DNA of 64,000 nt from Nectonema munidae (GCA_030549495.1 JAUIRK010001043.1:857001-921000); one strand, 5' to 3'. Shown: positions 20,271-32,662, numbered from the stretch's first letter. Notes: a model not told the origin generated them from the sequence alone. Numbers and translations are program-made.

Positions 20271-21184
20271 TTATGATAATGGTAAGTTTTTCTTTTTTTA
20301 AAAGATGATCCTGGCTCATTCATTTATCAGCCACAAAGATAAAATCAAATATAGTTAAAACTACTTCTAAAAAAGGTAATAAAAGATAGTAATAAAGGTA
20401 CTTTTATAAAAGGTTAATTTTGTAAAAAATTGGTATTAAGTTGAACATTATAAACAAAATTGCAACAAAAAATTTTTTTAGGTTTTAAATTAAATATCAA
20501 TTGATTATTTATGTTGACAACTATTTTTATAATGATTTTTTTCATTAATTTCACTTTTTTACATTTAACTATTTTTAATTTGATTTAATAAAATTATGAC
20601 AAGCATGCCCTTCAAATAGAAAAAAAATTCAAGCAAGGATGTTATTTTTCTTAAGTTACTGTGTCGAATAACTGAAAGATTTAAAATAGATTTAATAATT
20701 TAGTATACTTCATTATAGTAAATGTGTCACATGTGCGTGCATATAAAAAGACTAAATTAGAATTTTTTTAACATTGACTTCAAAGGTTGCTATAAACACA
20801 AATTAGAATTTTTTATATTCAACTTTCATAGAAACATGCATATGGTTAGTATTGTTCAGTAAGGCAAAATGAGACACTGAATTAACGAAAAAAAATTAAA
20901 TTATAAGTAGATTAAAAAAATTTTTCGATCTGACAAAAAATACACATCAAAAAAATTCTACTTAATACTTTTCCTTTAAATTATAAATTATTGCTTTATT
21001 ACATAAGATTAAATTTAATATAATTTTCCTATTTCAAACCTTAAAAAAATTTTTTTTTTGAAAATTGTAGTTATAAAAGTAAAATTTTTTTTAATCATTT
21101 CGATATACCGAAAAACAGTTCTATTAAATGTCTTAGTCTCACAATATGTCTAAAAGAATTCTAAAAATATTTAAAAAGGTTAAT
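20271..21184. other. Non-coding interior of the hAT element
   Basis: AT-rich, no frame of note. Presumably the promoter side and 5' leader of the minus-strand transposase lie here, but no specific signal can be named. Confidence 0.4.
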
Positions 21185-21452
21185 AGTCGCAACGTCGAAA
21201 ACCAAAATGTCCGAGACGAAAACTTTCAAAACCAAAACGTCCGAAAAAAAGCGTGTGAAATCCAAAATGTCTTAAAATCGAAACATCTTAGAATTAAAGA
21301 GTTCTAAAACCAAAAAGCTTAAACTGAATTTTTTAGAACTCTTGAGTCGTTTAGATTTCAAGAAATTTTGGACATAGGATGTATTGCCTTTGGACGTTTT
21401 TTTTTCAAATGTTTTAGTTTTTAGACGTTTTGTTTTCGTACGTTTTGACCAG
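21185..21452. mobile_element. Foldback nested in the hAT element
   Basis: The left half repeats CGAAAACCAAAATGTCCGA-like words and the right half the complements (TTTGGACGTTTTTTTTTC, TTTAGACGTTTTGTTTTCG). The result is a loose inverted repeat about 270 bp long made of short degenerate motifs. No open frame. It is probably a MITE or a hairpin-forming minisatellite. Confidence 0.5.
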
Positions 21453-22124
21453 GAATCATTAAAGAATAAACAAATTTGATATTTTGCATTGTAAGCGTAA
21501 AAACTTTTTACCGAAAAAAAGACTAATTTATAAATTTAATGCAATTACAAAGACACAGGCAAAATTTTATAGGTGGTAAAACGCAAAGAACAATGTTGAA
21601 AATAATGTTCAACTTCTGATTTTTAAAATTTATATCATCAATCAGACCAATTCTACTGCATGGAGAAAAGATAATCAAAGTTAAATAAATAGCATACCAC
21701 CGGAAATATTATAGCTTCTCAAAGCTCTTAATTGGTAACATAAATACATAGGTTTGCAACATATAGTTGTCATACCCAACATATAATGATAATACAATGT
21801 CCTTAATTTTCTCATCATCTTGAAAAATATGAGGATTATTTATGGAAGGGAAGTGTGATGTTGCGCATAGAAAAATTTTAGCCTAAAATAAGAAATCTTT
21901 ATCAATATGATTGATTATTAACTATGCGAAAAATTGGGAAAATGCAACTTCATGAAACATTCACATAGATAATAATATGATAGAAACGGAAATTCATAAG
22001 AAAAAAATTGATCCAACAATTAATTTCTGGTTTATTCCTTAATTGTTTATAAACTACTTGAGGTCTACTTTCTTGAGCTTGGCGGTCGACTAGTCGACCG
22101 CGGGCGACTTCTTGGACACCTCTG

Positions 22125-22682
22125 CTCTAGAACATAAACAGTGAAAACATATCTTTTTTGATATTATGTTATATAATATGATGTTTGTATATTTTCTCAT
22201 ATAAACTTGTTATCTAGGTTTACTGTGTCTACTACACCTAACTTTCGCACCTTGTTCTACACTTTTTGCGAAATTCCAAACTCGATTTTTTTTTTTATTA
22301 AGGAAGTATTACACTTATTCGATGTACACATTTATTATACTCTCTTATTCACATTGTGTGTAATAATACATAAGATATAGACTATATATTAAATTAACCT
22401 TTTATTTATGAGGTTTGTAAAGTTAGATCAAACATTTAAATTATTCACTTTTCTCTTATCCACTTGAAATTTATTTTTAAATACAAACAAGCTAGTCAAC
22501 ATCAGCCTAATTTTACATTTAGAATATTCCTGTTTATCTATATTTTTAGGGTTTCCATAAATATTTGTATTTACATTTATTTTCTATTCCTGAATGTTTG
22601 TCTCTATGAAATGTTTGTTTTTCAATTACTTTGCTATACTTTTAATTTTATTAATAAACTTCTTCTTCTTCTTCTTCAGCAG
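22125..22682 (+). repeat. LINE 3' untranslated part with (CTT)n tail
   Basis: Continuation of the LINE at 17961-18280 beyond the hAT insertion. It ends AATAAA followed by CTTCTTCTTCTTCTTCTTC (about 22658-22679), a microsatellite tail matching in kind the tails of the minus-strand LINEs at 13758 and 45311. Confidence 0.6.
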
Positions 22683-22689
22683 TTTTAGA

Positions 22690-23901
22690 GCCTTCTTAAC
22701 CACTGTCTTACTACTTTTAATTTATGTTTTTTTTCCATTTCTTTATCATGACTTCACACATATTATAGTTAAAACTGTTACATATAGTGATTGAATGAAT
22801 TTACTTTAAATACATTTTGTTTTCTAACTTCAAGGAACGATTAAAAATTTCGACATAAACGAAGTTCCAGACAAACAAAATGTAATAATTTTTTTATATT
22901 ATTGGTAAATACCAATTTTGAAATGAATAATATACAAAAATTTTAGAAGCATTTCATAAGTTTATCTAGCTCAAAATTTAAGAAAATAAATCAAATGAGA
23001 ATTTTGGCTTGAAAAAAATGTTCTATGACACATTTCTTCACGTTTTTTTAATATTTTTAATAAAATTTTCTATTTTAGCTACATAGTTAAAGAAATTAGA
23101 GAAATTTTCCTGTGTTTAAGAAAATAGAAAATAAATGAAAGCATAACGTTAATGAACAAGACGGTTTTGGTGCTTGTTTGGTCGATTCTTGTGAGTCGTT
23201 TGAATCTTTATCAGTATAGTATTTAACTTAATTTAGAATATTAAAATTTTTAATGAATTTTATTTATAAAAAGTTATATAAAAAAGTTGCTAATAAAAAT
23301 ACCAAATTATTTATTGAAAAAGTTATAACCATATTTCTTAATCTTGTTTATTGCAATTCAATCAAAAAAGTATAATGAGTTATTATTAGAAAGACTCAAA
23401 ACGTTAACTTGTCTTTGAAATGCTCATTGATACAAACTAACTTTGGTTGGCTGGTTGAATGAACACTTTCAGCCGTAAGCCGTTATGTTACCATGGACAA
23501 AAAATATGGTTCGAGTCAAGACAATGTTGGACTTATTCAACTAAGAAATAAGCCTAGGGTTTAACACATAATATTCGTGTTATGGGTTGGACATATGGAA
23601 AAACATTGACTTAACCGAATTTTCGACATATCCGACTTCGATACAAAGAGATTTTACTATATACCTTTTTTTGTATAAATTTTGTCCTTTTGCAATTCTA
23701 TATTTTTGCCTTTTTGCAATTCTATTTTTGTCTTTTTATAATTTTATATTGTCTTTTTGCAATTCTGTTTCCTTAAAATTTTTAAATTTTATATTTTTGT
23801 TATATTTATATTACTTTGACATGTATTGTTTTTAATTTTTTGATATTTTCGCTATTTATACGCGAAATTTTTATAAATTTTTTTGCAGAAAATCAGTAAC
23901 A
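22690..23901. other. AT-rich stretch, no gene
   Basis: At 23540-23660, words such as TTAACCGAATTTTCGACATA and ACTTCGATACAAAGAGATTTTACTATA resemble Tigger-type termini, perhaps a solo terminus. At 23690-23790 a TTTTTGCAATTCTATTTTTG-like unit repeats. Nothing else recognisable. Confidence 0.4.
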
Positions 23902-24289
23902 TTAACCCTATTAGTGCTCGGGGGGCGTAAAACGCCCCCCCCCCCCCTTGGCTAAAAAATTAATTGTAGAAAATTGGCTGAATCATATCCCTTCAAATTT
24001 TGTGACTTTTCCTAAAATCGCTAGCTGCATCTTTTGAAACCATTTTCATGGTAGTTGAATGACCCCTTCATGTCCAAAACTGTCAATCAAAATAAAAATT
24101 TTTTATTTTTCAGCAAAATTTTGACATTATCTGTACTTAACATTATAACTTAGGATCTATATTATATAATACCCTGAAAATTTATAATTATATACAGTTT
24201 AGAACGCATAACACTTTATATATTTAATTTTTTCAATAATCATGGCTACTTTTTAGAAAATGTCAATCAATATTTTGATTGATCAAAAA

Positions 24290-26160
24290 TATATCTAATA
24301 AAATATACTTTCAAATTTTACATAAAATATATGTTTTTATACTAAATCCGTCATGCTGTTTTCATTTCTGAACTCATTTTTTACATTTAGGATATGAAAA
24401 TACCTATATGTGTTAATCAAATTTGCGGTTTACTTCTGAAAATTGTCTCCAAAAACATTCCTTCACATTTTACATAAAATATATAGATCATGTTGTTTTC
24501 ATTTCTGGACTCATTTTTTACATTTAGGATTTAAAAATACCTATAAGTGTTAATCAAATTTGCGGTTTACTTCTGAACATTGTCTCCAAAAACATTCCTT
24601 CACATTTTACATAAAATATATGTTTTATACCAAATCGATCATGTTGTTTTCATTTCTGGACTCATTTTTTACATTTAGGATTTGAAAATACCTATAAGTG
24701 TTAATCAAATTTGCGGTTTACTTCTGAAAATTGTCTCCAAAAACATTCCTTCACATTTTACATAAAATATATGTTTTATACCAAATCGATCATGTTGTTT
24801 TCATTTCTGGACTCATTTTTTACATTTAGGATTTGAAAATACCTATAAGTGTTAATCAAATTTGCGGTTTACTTCTGAAAATTGTCTCCAAAAACATTCC
24901 TTCACATTTTACATAAAAACATATGTGTTATACTAAATCGGACATGCTGGTTTCATTTCTGGCCTCATTTTTTACGTTTAGGATCTGAAAATACCTATAA
25001 GTGTTAATTAAATTTGCGGTTTATTTCTAAAAATTGTCTCCAAATACATTCATTCAAATTTTACAATGAAATATATGTTTTATACCAAATCAACCATGCT
25101 GATTTCATTTCTGAACTCATTTTTCACATTTAGAGGTTTTAAAATATCAGTCAAAATTTGCGGTTTACTTCTAAAAGCTATCTCCAAAAATATTCTATAA
25201 ATTTTACATGGAATATTTGTTTTTATACCAAATCGATCATGCTGTTTTCATTTTTGAACTCATTTTTTACATTTAGGATTTGGAAATACCTATAAGTATT
25301 AATCAAATTTGCGGTTTACTTCTGAAAATTGTCTCCAAAAATATTTTCTTGAAATATATGTTTTAATACCTAATCAATCATTCTAGTTTCATTTCTGGAC
25401 TCATTTTTTACGTTTAGGATATGAAAATACATATAAGTGTTAATCAAATTTGCGGTTTACTTCTAAAAATTGTTTCCAAAAACATTCATTCAAATTTTAC
25501 AATTAAATATATGTTTTTATACCAAATCAACCATGCTAGTTTCATTTATGGACTCAATTTTTGCAGTTTGAATTTGAAAATAAATATAAGTATCAATTAA
25601 ATTTGTGTTTAGTTCTAAAATCTGTTTTTATAGCAAATATATCATGATGATTTCATTTCTGAACACAGTTTTCGCATTTAGAGGTTTTACTGCTAGTGTC
25701 AATCAAATTTGCGGTTTATGTTTGAAAACTATATCTCAAAATATTCTCTCTAATTTTACATGAAATATATGTTTTTATACCAATTCGACCATGATAATTT
25801 TTATTTCTGAAATCATTTTTTTGCATTTAGAGGTTTTAAATGTCTGAAAGTGTCAATAAATTTTCGATTTACGTCTAATGTCTGCAGAAATATTTTTGAA
25901 ATTTAAATAAAATATGTGTTTTTATGCCAAATGGAAGATGCTGGTTTCATTTTTGGACTCAGGTTTGGCATTTATGATTTTAAAATATCTGAAAGCTTTT
26001 AATAAGTTTTGCGGTTTACTTCTAGATACTGTTTTCAAAAAAATAAAATATCTGTTTTATACCAAATCGACTATGCTTATTTTATTTCTGTACTGGATTT
26101 TGGATAATACGGTTAAAAAATATCTCGAAGTGGCAATTGAATTAGTAATGTATGCCTGAA
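24290..26160 (+). repeat. Tandem array A, about 13 units of about 150 bp
   Basis: The unit includes CATTTCTGGACTCATTTTTT, ACATTTAGGATTTGAAAATA, GTTAATCAAATTTGCGG and TTGTCTCCAAAAACATTCC. Successive starts are mostly 141-153 bases apart. The units starting near 24503, 24654, 24805 and 24957 are almost identical (151-152 bp apart), while outer units are more diverged or shortened. Diverged single units of the same family occur at 8640-9240, 31020-31440 (inverted) and 61150-61450. Confidence 0.9.
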
Positions 26161-27239
26161 AAACAGTTCTGTAAAAAAATTTCAAAAAACGGCTGCATAT
26201 TAGATATATAGTAAAAATATACTCTTTTTTTGTATATTTTGGCTTATAATACTTTCTACAATCATCTTGAGTATGAAATATTTATTAAAAAAAAATAAAA
26301 CGTATTATAAAATCTTTTGAAAATTTGTATGAGAGAAGGAACCAAGTTGAAAACTAATTGAAAAGAGAACATGTGATCAAAACAAATAATTAAAAAAAAT
26401 ATGTATCTTGACTAAATGGAAGATCTACAATGTTCTAATGAACTAGGAAGTGGTTTAATTATATAATATTAGATGCTTCAAAAAAGATTTTGACTGTGAA
26501 AAAAAAGTTAAATCATTTATTAAGAAATATTTAAATCTATCATCTAGCATTACAGTTAACTGAATTTCTAGGATGAGTTAACTGAGTTTCTGAAAATTTA
26601 GAATGGGTCAGATTTATCAAAAATGGCACAGGTGCCAATATGTGAGAATTTAGTCACTATCAAGATATTTTTAATTTAAATTAAATTTGTCCATCTTTTT
26701 CCTTTTGTGTCAAAGAGATAATTTTTTAGATGAAGAACGTTGACAACTTTTTGTAATTGAACAATCAACATCACGAATGATTCATTAGAAAAAATCCTTT
26801 GAAATAAGATTGGTTGACAAATATTCAGGCTTGATAATAAAATACACGATACTGATAAAAAAAGTCTAAGATCACCAAGAAGATTCTTTAATCAGAATGC
26901 TTTGAGAGAGGAAAAAAGTAATTTTATCCTTATAAAAAAATTTTCGAACACACATTGAAGAATATAAATTTCTAATGAAAAAAGAGCTACCAAAAAAGGA
27001 TCATCATAGAATGAATACCAAAATTACATACTGTAAATTATAATATGAGGTAGAGACTACGAGCCGATAACGAATTTGTAGCCGAAAAGATGGAGGTCCT
27101 ATCGAGTTACATAAGTTACTGTAGAATGAAATATTTTGAGTGAATTAAACACCTAAAGTTGGTTTATTAAATAAATTAAGAAAATAATTACCAGAGAAAT
27201 ACTGCAAGTAGAAGTTATTTTTATGTTTATATATTTGAC
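26161..27239. other. Unique middle of the TTAA element
   Basis: The first half (26161-26740) matches 9240-9356 plus 13343-13756. No open frame of note. It separates array A from array B. Confidence 0.55.
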
Positions 27240-28250
27240 ATTGATTTACAGGTTTAATCGATTTTTGACAGGTTTTATTGATTTCATAAAAAATGAACAT
27301 CACCATTAAATTCTGCATACTTGAAATGTATAAAAAACTTTAAAAGAATCAAAATTTTAATTTTGACATGGGCTGTCATATTTAAATTATTTTGTAAGGT
27401 TTGACTAATTTTTTATAAAAAAAAGGAATATAACCAGTAAACACAGCCTACTTGAAAATGGGTATATGTGTGTAAAAAACATTATATAATTATTTAGATA
27501 AAAAGTTTCTTTTTTGAGATGAGTTGTCATATGTAAATCACTTTTTTGACAGGTTTGAATGATTTTCATAAAATATGAATATCACCACTGAATTCAGCAT
27601 ATTTGAAAATGGGTATACATGTGTAAAAAACTTTATATACTTATTTAGATAAAAAGTTTGCTTTTTGAGATGAGCTTTCTCTCTATTTTTTTCTCTCTAT
27701 ATTTTTTTGAGATGAGATCATTTAGATCAATTTTTTGACAGGTTTAATTGTTTTTCATAAAAAATGAATATTACCACTGAATTCAGCATATTTGAAAATG
27801 GGTATACATGTGTAAAAAACTTTATATACTTATTTAGATAAAAAGTTCCTTCTTGAGATGAGCTGTCACATTTAGATAAATTTTTTGACAGGTTTGATTG
27901 ATTTTCATAAAAAATGAATATCACCACTGAATTCAGCTTACTTGAAAATGGGTATACATGTGTAAAAAACTTTATATAATTATTTAGATAAAAAGTTTCT
28001 TTTTTGAGATGAGCTGTCACATTTAGATCAATTTTTTGACCGGTTTGATTGATTTTCATAAATAATAAATATCACCACTGAATTCAGCATATTTGAAAAT
28101 GGGTATAGATGTGTAAAAAACTTTATATACTTATTTAGATAAAAAGTTCCTTTTTGAGATGAGCTGTCAAATATAAATCAAATTTTTGACAGGTTTGATT
28201 GATTTTGATAAAAAAATGGACATCACCAGTAAATTCAGCATCGTTTAAAT
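27240..28250 (+). repeat. Tandem array B, about 7 units of about 150 bp
   Basis: The unit includes GACAGGTTTGATTGATTTTC, TATCACCACTGAATTCAGC, GAAAATGGGTATACATGTG and ATTTAGATAAAAAGTT. The word TGAATTCAGC recurs at about 27589, 27778, 27929, 28079 and 28230 (spacing 150-151, once 189 through an insertion of TCTCTCTATTTTTT-like repeats at about 27670-27710). Earlier units from 27240 are more diverged. The unit does not resemble array A. Confidence 0.88.
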
Positions 28251-28507
28251 ATATATGTAACATTAAAAATATTTATAAAAACTTATTAATCTCTGAGAAA
28301 AATAGGGGAGGGGGGCACTTTACGCCCCCCGCCCCCCAGCACTTGAGCGGACAAATTTTGCCCAGCACTAATAGGGTTAAGTCCTTCCTTAACTTTTTGA
28401 AACGCCAAATTTATAAATTTTTACTTTTTTCATATTATTTTGAAATGTACATCTACCCACTTTATATCTTTCTGATGCCGCAAAACTCTTTTCCAATCTT
28501 TCCAAAT

Positions 28508-28655
28508 TCCGATAACGACTTCCCATTTGCAGCCTTTAGATGCAGGTATTATATGCAATTTTAAGGTTCATTTTAAAATGTTGGCAACATACTGGTCTTG
28601 TTGGCGAACCAAGCACAAACGTAGTTGCTCCAAATGATATTGAAGGAATTAAAAA
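28508..28655 (+). pseudogene. Deleted fragment of the neighbouring pogo transposase
   Basis: CCATTTGCAGCCTTTAGATG at 28523 and GCGAACCAAGCACAAACGTA at about 28602 match 29994 and 30198 in the main copy nearly perfectly. About 130 bases of the main copy (roughly 30036-30165) are missing here. It is therefore an internally deleted partial copy, lying about 0.5 kb upstream of the larger one. Confidence 0.75.
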
Positions 28656-28659
28656 TTTT

Positions 28660-29034
28660 CTGAAATAGCCCAATAATTAATTAATGTAAATTATAGATAT
28701 AAAAGCGTTAAGAGCTTGAAACTCTGACCTCGCCCTTATGCCATTTCACTTTAGTGCCATAATTCATAAAACCCAGTTTTCTTCATATACAGAACAATTC
28801 TGAACTACACCTCTTTAATGCCCCCCCCCCTCTTTTCAGCCATTGCCAATAAAAGTGAGAGAACACTTATATACTTATCTATAGAAAATACATCTCACTC
28901 GTTCGCTATTAACTTTTTGAACTTGACATCCAAATTACCTCTCTATGAAAGGTTTTAATTAATACATATGATCACTGCCAAAATAATTAAGAAATGTAAG
29001 AAAAGAATGACTGTGCTGAAGAATATTCAGTCAT
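28660..29034. other. AT-rich spacer, no gene
   Basis: No open frame. A C-run at about 28823 and a pyrimidine tract are the only marked features. Confidence 0.35.
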
Positions 29035-29155
29035 TCAGGTTGGTTAGATGCTGGATTCGATAACTCAAGGTCTTGGGTTCGATCCTGCATCAAGCTTGCT
29101 TTCTTCATAGTTCGATACAAGCGGCCCAATTGTGCCTTTTCGATGAAAATACCTT
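29035..29155 (+). repeat. tRNA-derived SINE, copy 2
   Basis: Starts AGGTTGGTTAGATGCTGG, with B-box-like GGGTTCGATCCTGC, then ATAGTTCGATACAAGCGGC. It sits directly before the pogo transposase frame and its tail is short (ATACC). It probably replaced or displaced the 5' untranslated part of the transposase gene. Confidence 0.8.
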
Positions 29156-30611
29156 TTTTTCAAAGCAAATTTTTTCATTTTTTTCTGTGTATTAAAGCCA
29201 ATCAAAGGAATTGTTTTACTAATATAAAAAGGAGAACAATTGGCGAAATCATTCAGCAAAAAGAAAATTTTAAAAGAAATCAAGAATCGGAAGCAAAACG
29301 CCAAAAAACAGCTAAGCATGTAAACTTAGAAGAAGCTCTATTTTTATGGTTCAGAAATATCAGAAGCCATAATGGTGTAATAACAGACGATTTAATGAGG
29401 TGTAAAGCTAAACAACTGGGCGAAAAATTGAAAATACAAGATTTTACATATTTAAATGGATGGCTTTTCAGATTCAAACAAAGGTATGCAATCAAAGGTC
29501 AAAATCTTTTTGGTGAAAATGCAGGAGTGGATGAAAATGTCATTTCTAATGGTTTATCTCTGGCTAAAGAAAAAATCAGTCATTATGATTTAAAAAATAT
29601 TTTTAATATGGATGAGACAAGTCTATTCTATCGTCAACTTCCAAACAAATCTTTAACAACAAAAGAATTTACAAAAGGTAGGAAAAAGCAGAAGTATAGA
29701 CTTACAGTGGCTCAAGCCTGTAATGTAGATGGAAGCGAAAAGTTACGCCCTTTTTTTATTGGAAAAGTTGGCAAACCAAGAGGCTTTAAAAACTTCAACT
29801 TTAGACTTTTTGTTGATTATCGTTATAATAAAAATGCTTGGATGAATTCACTTGCGTTAAATGAATGGCTTCAAAACTTTGATAAAAAAATGAAAGTTCA
29901 AATTTTATTGTTATTGGATAATGTGCCTGGACACGTAGTGCCAAAAGATACAACAAACATTGAACTTCATTTCCTTCCACCGATAACCACTTCCCATTTG
30001 CAGCCTTTAGATGCAGGTATTATATGCAATTTTAAAACTCATTATAACAAGAGCTCTTGAAATAAATAATCAAGGATTTGGATGAGACCAGAACTTATAA
30101 GATAACTTTAGCAGACTCCATTCGCTATGTTAAAAAATCTTGGGATTCGGTAAAGCCATTAACTATATTAAAATGTTAGCAACATACGTGTCTTGCTGGC
30201 GAACCAAGCACAAACGTAGTTGCTCCAAATGGTATTGAAGATAATATTTTGGAAATAAACAATTTAATTGAGGAAACTGGTAAAAAAACTTAATATTGAT
30301 AGTGAATCTTTGATGAATGACGAAGAATTTTTAAATATTGATAATGAAAGAGTCGATATTGTTATGACAGATGATGAATTAATTGAGCGATTTTGCCCCA
30401 AGAAGAAGATGATGTTGAAGAAAAAGTCGCGCCAAAAAATAAACCTTTAAGAAAAGAAATAGATGATGCTTTAAAAAAACTAAGAACTTGGATTAAATCA
30501 GATGTTCGTATGACAAATGAAGATCTCATACATGTGGAAAGCTTAGAAAAGAGTTTTGCTGCATCAGAAAGATATAAGCAATTAAGTATTGCAGACTTTT
30601 TTGTCAAATAA
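29143..30611 (+). pseudogene. pogo/Tigger-type transposase, broken near the C-terminus
   Basis: The 305-codon frame 29143-30060 carries, in order: an N-terminal Psq-like helix-turn-helix (RRTIGEIIQQKENFKR), a CENP-B-type DNA-binding region ending NGWLFRFKQRYAIKG, and the DDE_1 catalytic domain. The catalytic Asp residues are NMDETSLFY, LLLLDNVPGH and LQPLDAGI; all three are present, 29-30 residues apart for the last two. The frame shifts near 30050. C-terminal pieces appear in other frames, ending RYKQLSIADFFVK (to 30611) with acidic DDDELIERF-like words before it. A minus-strand-like terminus, GAGGTTAATG followed by TA (30821-30832), fits the right end. The first 20 or so codons before RRTIG overlap SINE-derived DNA and are doubtful. 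Confidence 0.88.
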
Positions 30612-30830
30612 AATTTTTTTATTAAAAATCAAAATAAAGTTTTACCAACATCAATTTTATTTGTTTTTTCAAAAAAATTATAGTTTCAAATATTCAAATA
30701 AATTTTGACTGAAAAAAAAGTCATCGGTTTGTTAAAAAAATTTCTTTCAGCCTTCCCTCAGTTTTTTGCCACCTCGTTTATCCGCCAGCTTCTCATTTAA
30801 CTGATCGATGGCATTAAATCGAGGTTAATG
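30612..30830 (+). repeat. Right end of the pogo/Tigger element
   Basis: Ends GCATTAAATCGAGGTTAATG before TA. Read inward it starts CATTAACCTCGATTTAATGC, close to the well-known Tigger terminus pattern. The left terminus was not found, consistent with the SINE and other rearrangements at the 5' side. Confidence 0.55.
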
Positions 30831-31019
30831 TATAAATTTCTAGAGTGTATATAAAATAAACACTAAGTTATAAATTATCTAGGGATAAGCTCAATATTTT
30901 TAAAATATTTAAGATTTTCGTTTTAATTAATTACTATTTCAATGATTGTTAAGTATAATAAATCAGAACAAAAGCTTTCATAAGACTTTAATTTCAAAAA
31001 TTACAAATATGATTGGTAA

Positions 31020-31790
31020 TTGCACGCGTTTTTATACTCTAATTGCAAAACTGAGTCCAGAAATGAAATGAGAATAGTCGATTTGCTATAAAAGGGTCTA
31101 TTTTATGTAAAATTTAAATGAATATTTTTGTAAAGAATTTTCAGACGTAAACCGCAAATTTGATTGACATTTTAAGATATTTTCAAAACTTAAGTGTAAA
31201 AACTGGGTCCAGAAATGAAACTAGCATCGTGAATTTGGTATAAAAACATACATTTTATGTAAAATTTGGATGATTATTTTTGGAGACAATTTTTATACGT
31301 AAACGTTAAATTAGATTGACATTTTCAGGTATTTTAAAACCGTAAATGCAAAAACTAAGCCTAGAAATTAAACATTGATGGCCGATTTAAAAAAAAACAT
31401 ACATTTTATGTAAAATTTGAATGAATATTATATTGATATATTTATACATTATCAAAATTTTTATTGATATTTTCTAAAAAAATTGCCATGTTTATTGATA
31501 AAATTAAATATTTTTAAGTGTTATGCGTTCATATCTCAGTATAAATATAAATTAGTTATATGGTTAACTACAGATAATATAAAAATTATGTTGAAAAATT
31601 TTAATTTCTGATTTTGATTGACAGTTTTTGACATGAAAGGTCTATTTAACTATCATGAAAATGGTATGAAAAGATGCACTACCGATTTTAGAAAAAGCCA
31701 CCAAATTTGAAGGGATATGTTTTAGCCAAGTTTGTACAATTTTTTTTAAGTTGATTGGGAGGTGCGTTTTAGAACCCATCAGTAATAGGG
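31020..31790 (-). mobile_element. Terminal fragment of a second TTAA element, inverted
   Basis: Read on the minus strand it starts TTAA, CCCTATTACTGATGGG, then the same left-unique words as 23906-24290 (CATGATAGTTAAATAGACC-like, TTGACATTTTAAG). About 2.7 diverged units of array A follow, spaced about 154 bases. The far end is missing, so only one terminus is visible. Confidence 0.65.
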
Positions 31791-31794
31791 TTAA

Positions 31795-32662
31795 ATATCA
31801 CCAGTTTTACACACCAAAAGAACAAGCTTGTGAGCCGTATTAATTCCGAGTTCTTACACAATGTGAAAATTTACCATTATAATGTAAAAATCATAATGTC
31901 CATCGTGAAAATTTACCATTATATAGATTCAACCCGCATTAGACAATAGCGTGGTTAGTTGTGGACAAAGAAATCTACACTCTACCTACACAAAATTCGA
32001 TGGTGGTAACATCTGTATTTGGTAAAAAGGAGAAAGCATTTAAGAAAATAGGTAAAACTGTAAGGTATAAGAAGAGTTTAAACTATAGATAATTTTTGGA
32101 GGATTTCAATGCATTTTTTTCCAAAAGGAAAAAGTTTGTATATCATAAGCTTATTCAAAGCCTTTAGTTTAAAGCCTTTTTAAATTTGAATATATTTAGG
32201 CCTAATTTGATAAAAAAAATGGTTATACAGGCTTAAAAGCGGGCTGCATGTCACCATTCGTTTTTAACATTGGAGGAATTTAACAATACATTTTAATTTC
32301 ACGGCTTGGGTTTGAAACTAATTAAATTTATTATTCGTATAAAATTAGAGGAAAAAAAAACTTTTATATCTTGACAATGAAGGATTTGAAAATAGAATAA
32401 AGATGTCTGAATACAATAACGTATGCATCCATCTCTAGTCTGTAAGATAAAATTTTAAAATTTAAATTCTCTTATTTTTTTGTTATTATTTTTATGAATA
32501 TTTTGATCTACAATTAATAATGTTTTCTTTCTAATAAAAAATAACTAGTTTTTATTTTAAAACAAGTAAATTTATCTTTTTAATATTAACTTAACCCATA
32601 CTTTTCTTTTTGTTGTATATTTTTTTTGATTTCCTGATTACAACATAATACAGTAATTTTCA
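31795..32662. promoter_or_regulatory. Upstream region of NOB1
   Basis: Intergenic DNA before the NOB1 start. No TATA box, Inr or motif stands out from the AT-rich background, and no repeat is recognised after 31800. The promoter presumably lies within the last few hundred bases; this is inference from position only. Confidence 0.3.

Larger units (their letters stand above)
18281..22124 (-). mobile_element. hAT element with perfect 8-bp target duplication, 3844 bp
   Basis: The left end CAGGGGTGGCCAAACTTTTT and the right end read inward CAGAGGTGTCCAAGAAG are hAT termini. CTCTAGAA stands on both sides (18273-18280 and 22125-22132) without a difference, so the insertion is fairly young. The transposase gene (18459 to about 20270) is on the minus strand with few lesions. 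About 1.8 kb of AT-rich DNA, including a foldback at 21185-21450, separates the gene's 5' end from the right terminus. Confidence 0.92.
23906..28376. mobile_element. TTAA-flanked non-autonomous element with two tandem arrays
   Basis: TTAA flanks both sides (23902-23905, 28377-28380). The termini are CCCTATTAGTGCT and, read inward from the right, the same 13 bases, followed on each side by a G-rich stretch containing GGGGCGTAAA. This is the piggyBac target and terminus pattern. Length is 4471 bp and no transposase is found. A left unique part (to about 24290) holds the word CATGGTAGTTGAATGACC, shared with 31650 (inverted) and 61005. The interior has two different tandem arrays, both with a period near 150 bp, separated by about 1 kb of unique DNA. 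Confidence 0.8.

Noticed and set aside
24290-26160. CRISPR-like array
   Set aside because: Units of about 150 bp repeat over their full length with no unique spacers, in animal-type DNA; it is a satellite-like tandem array.
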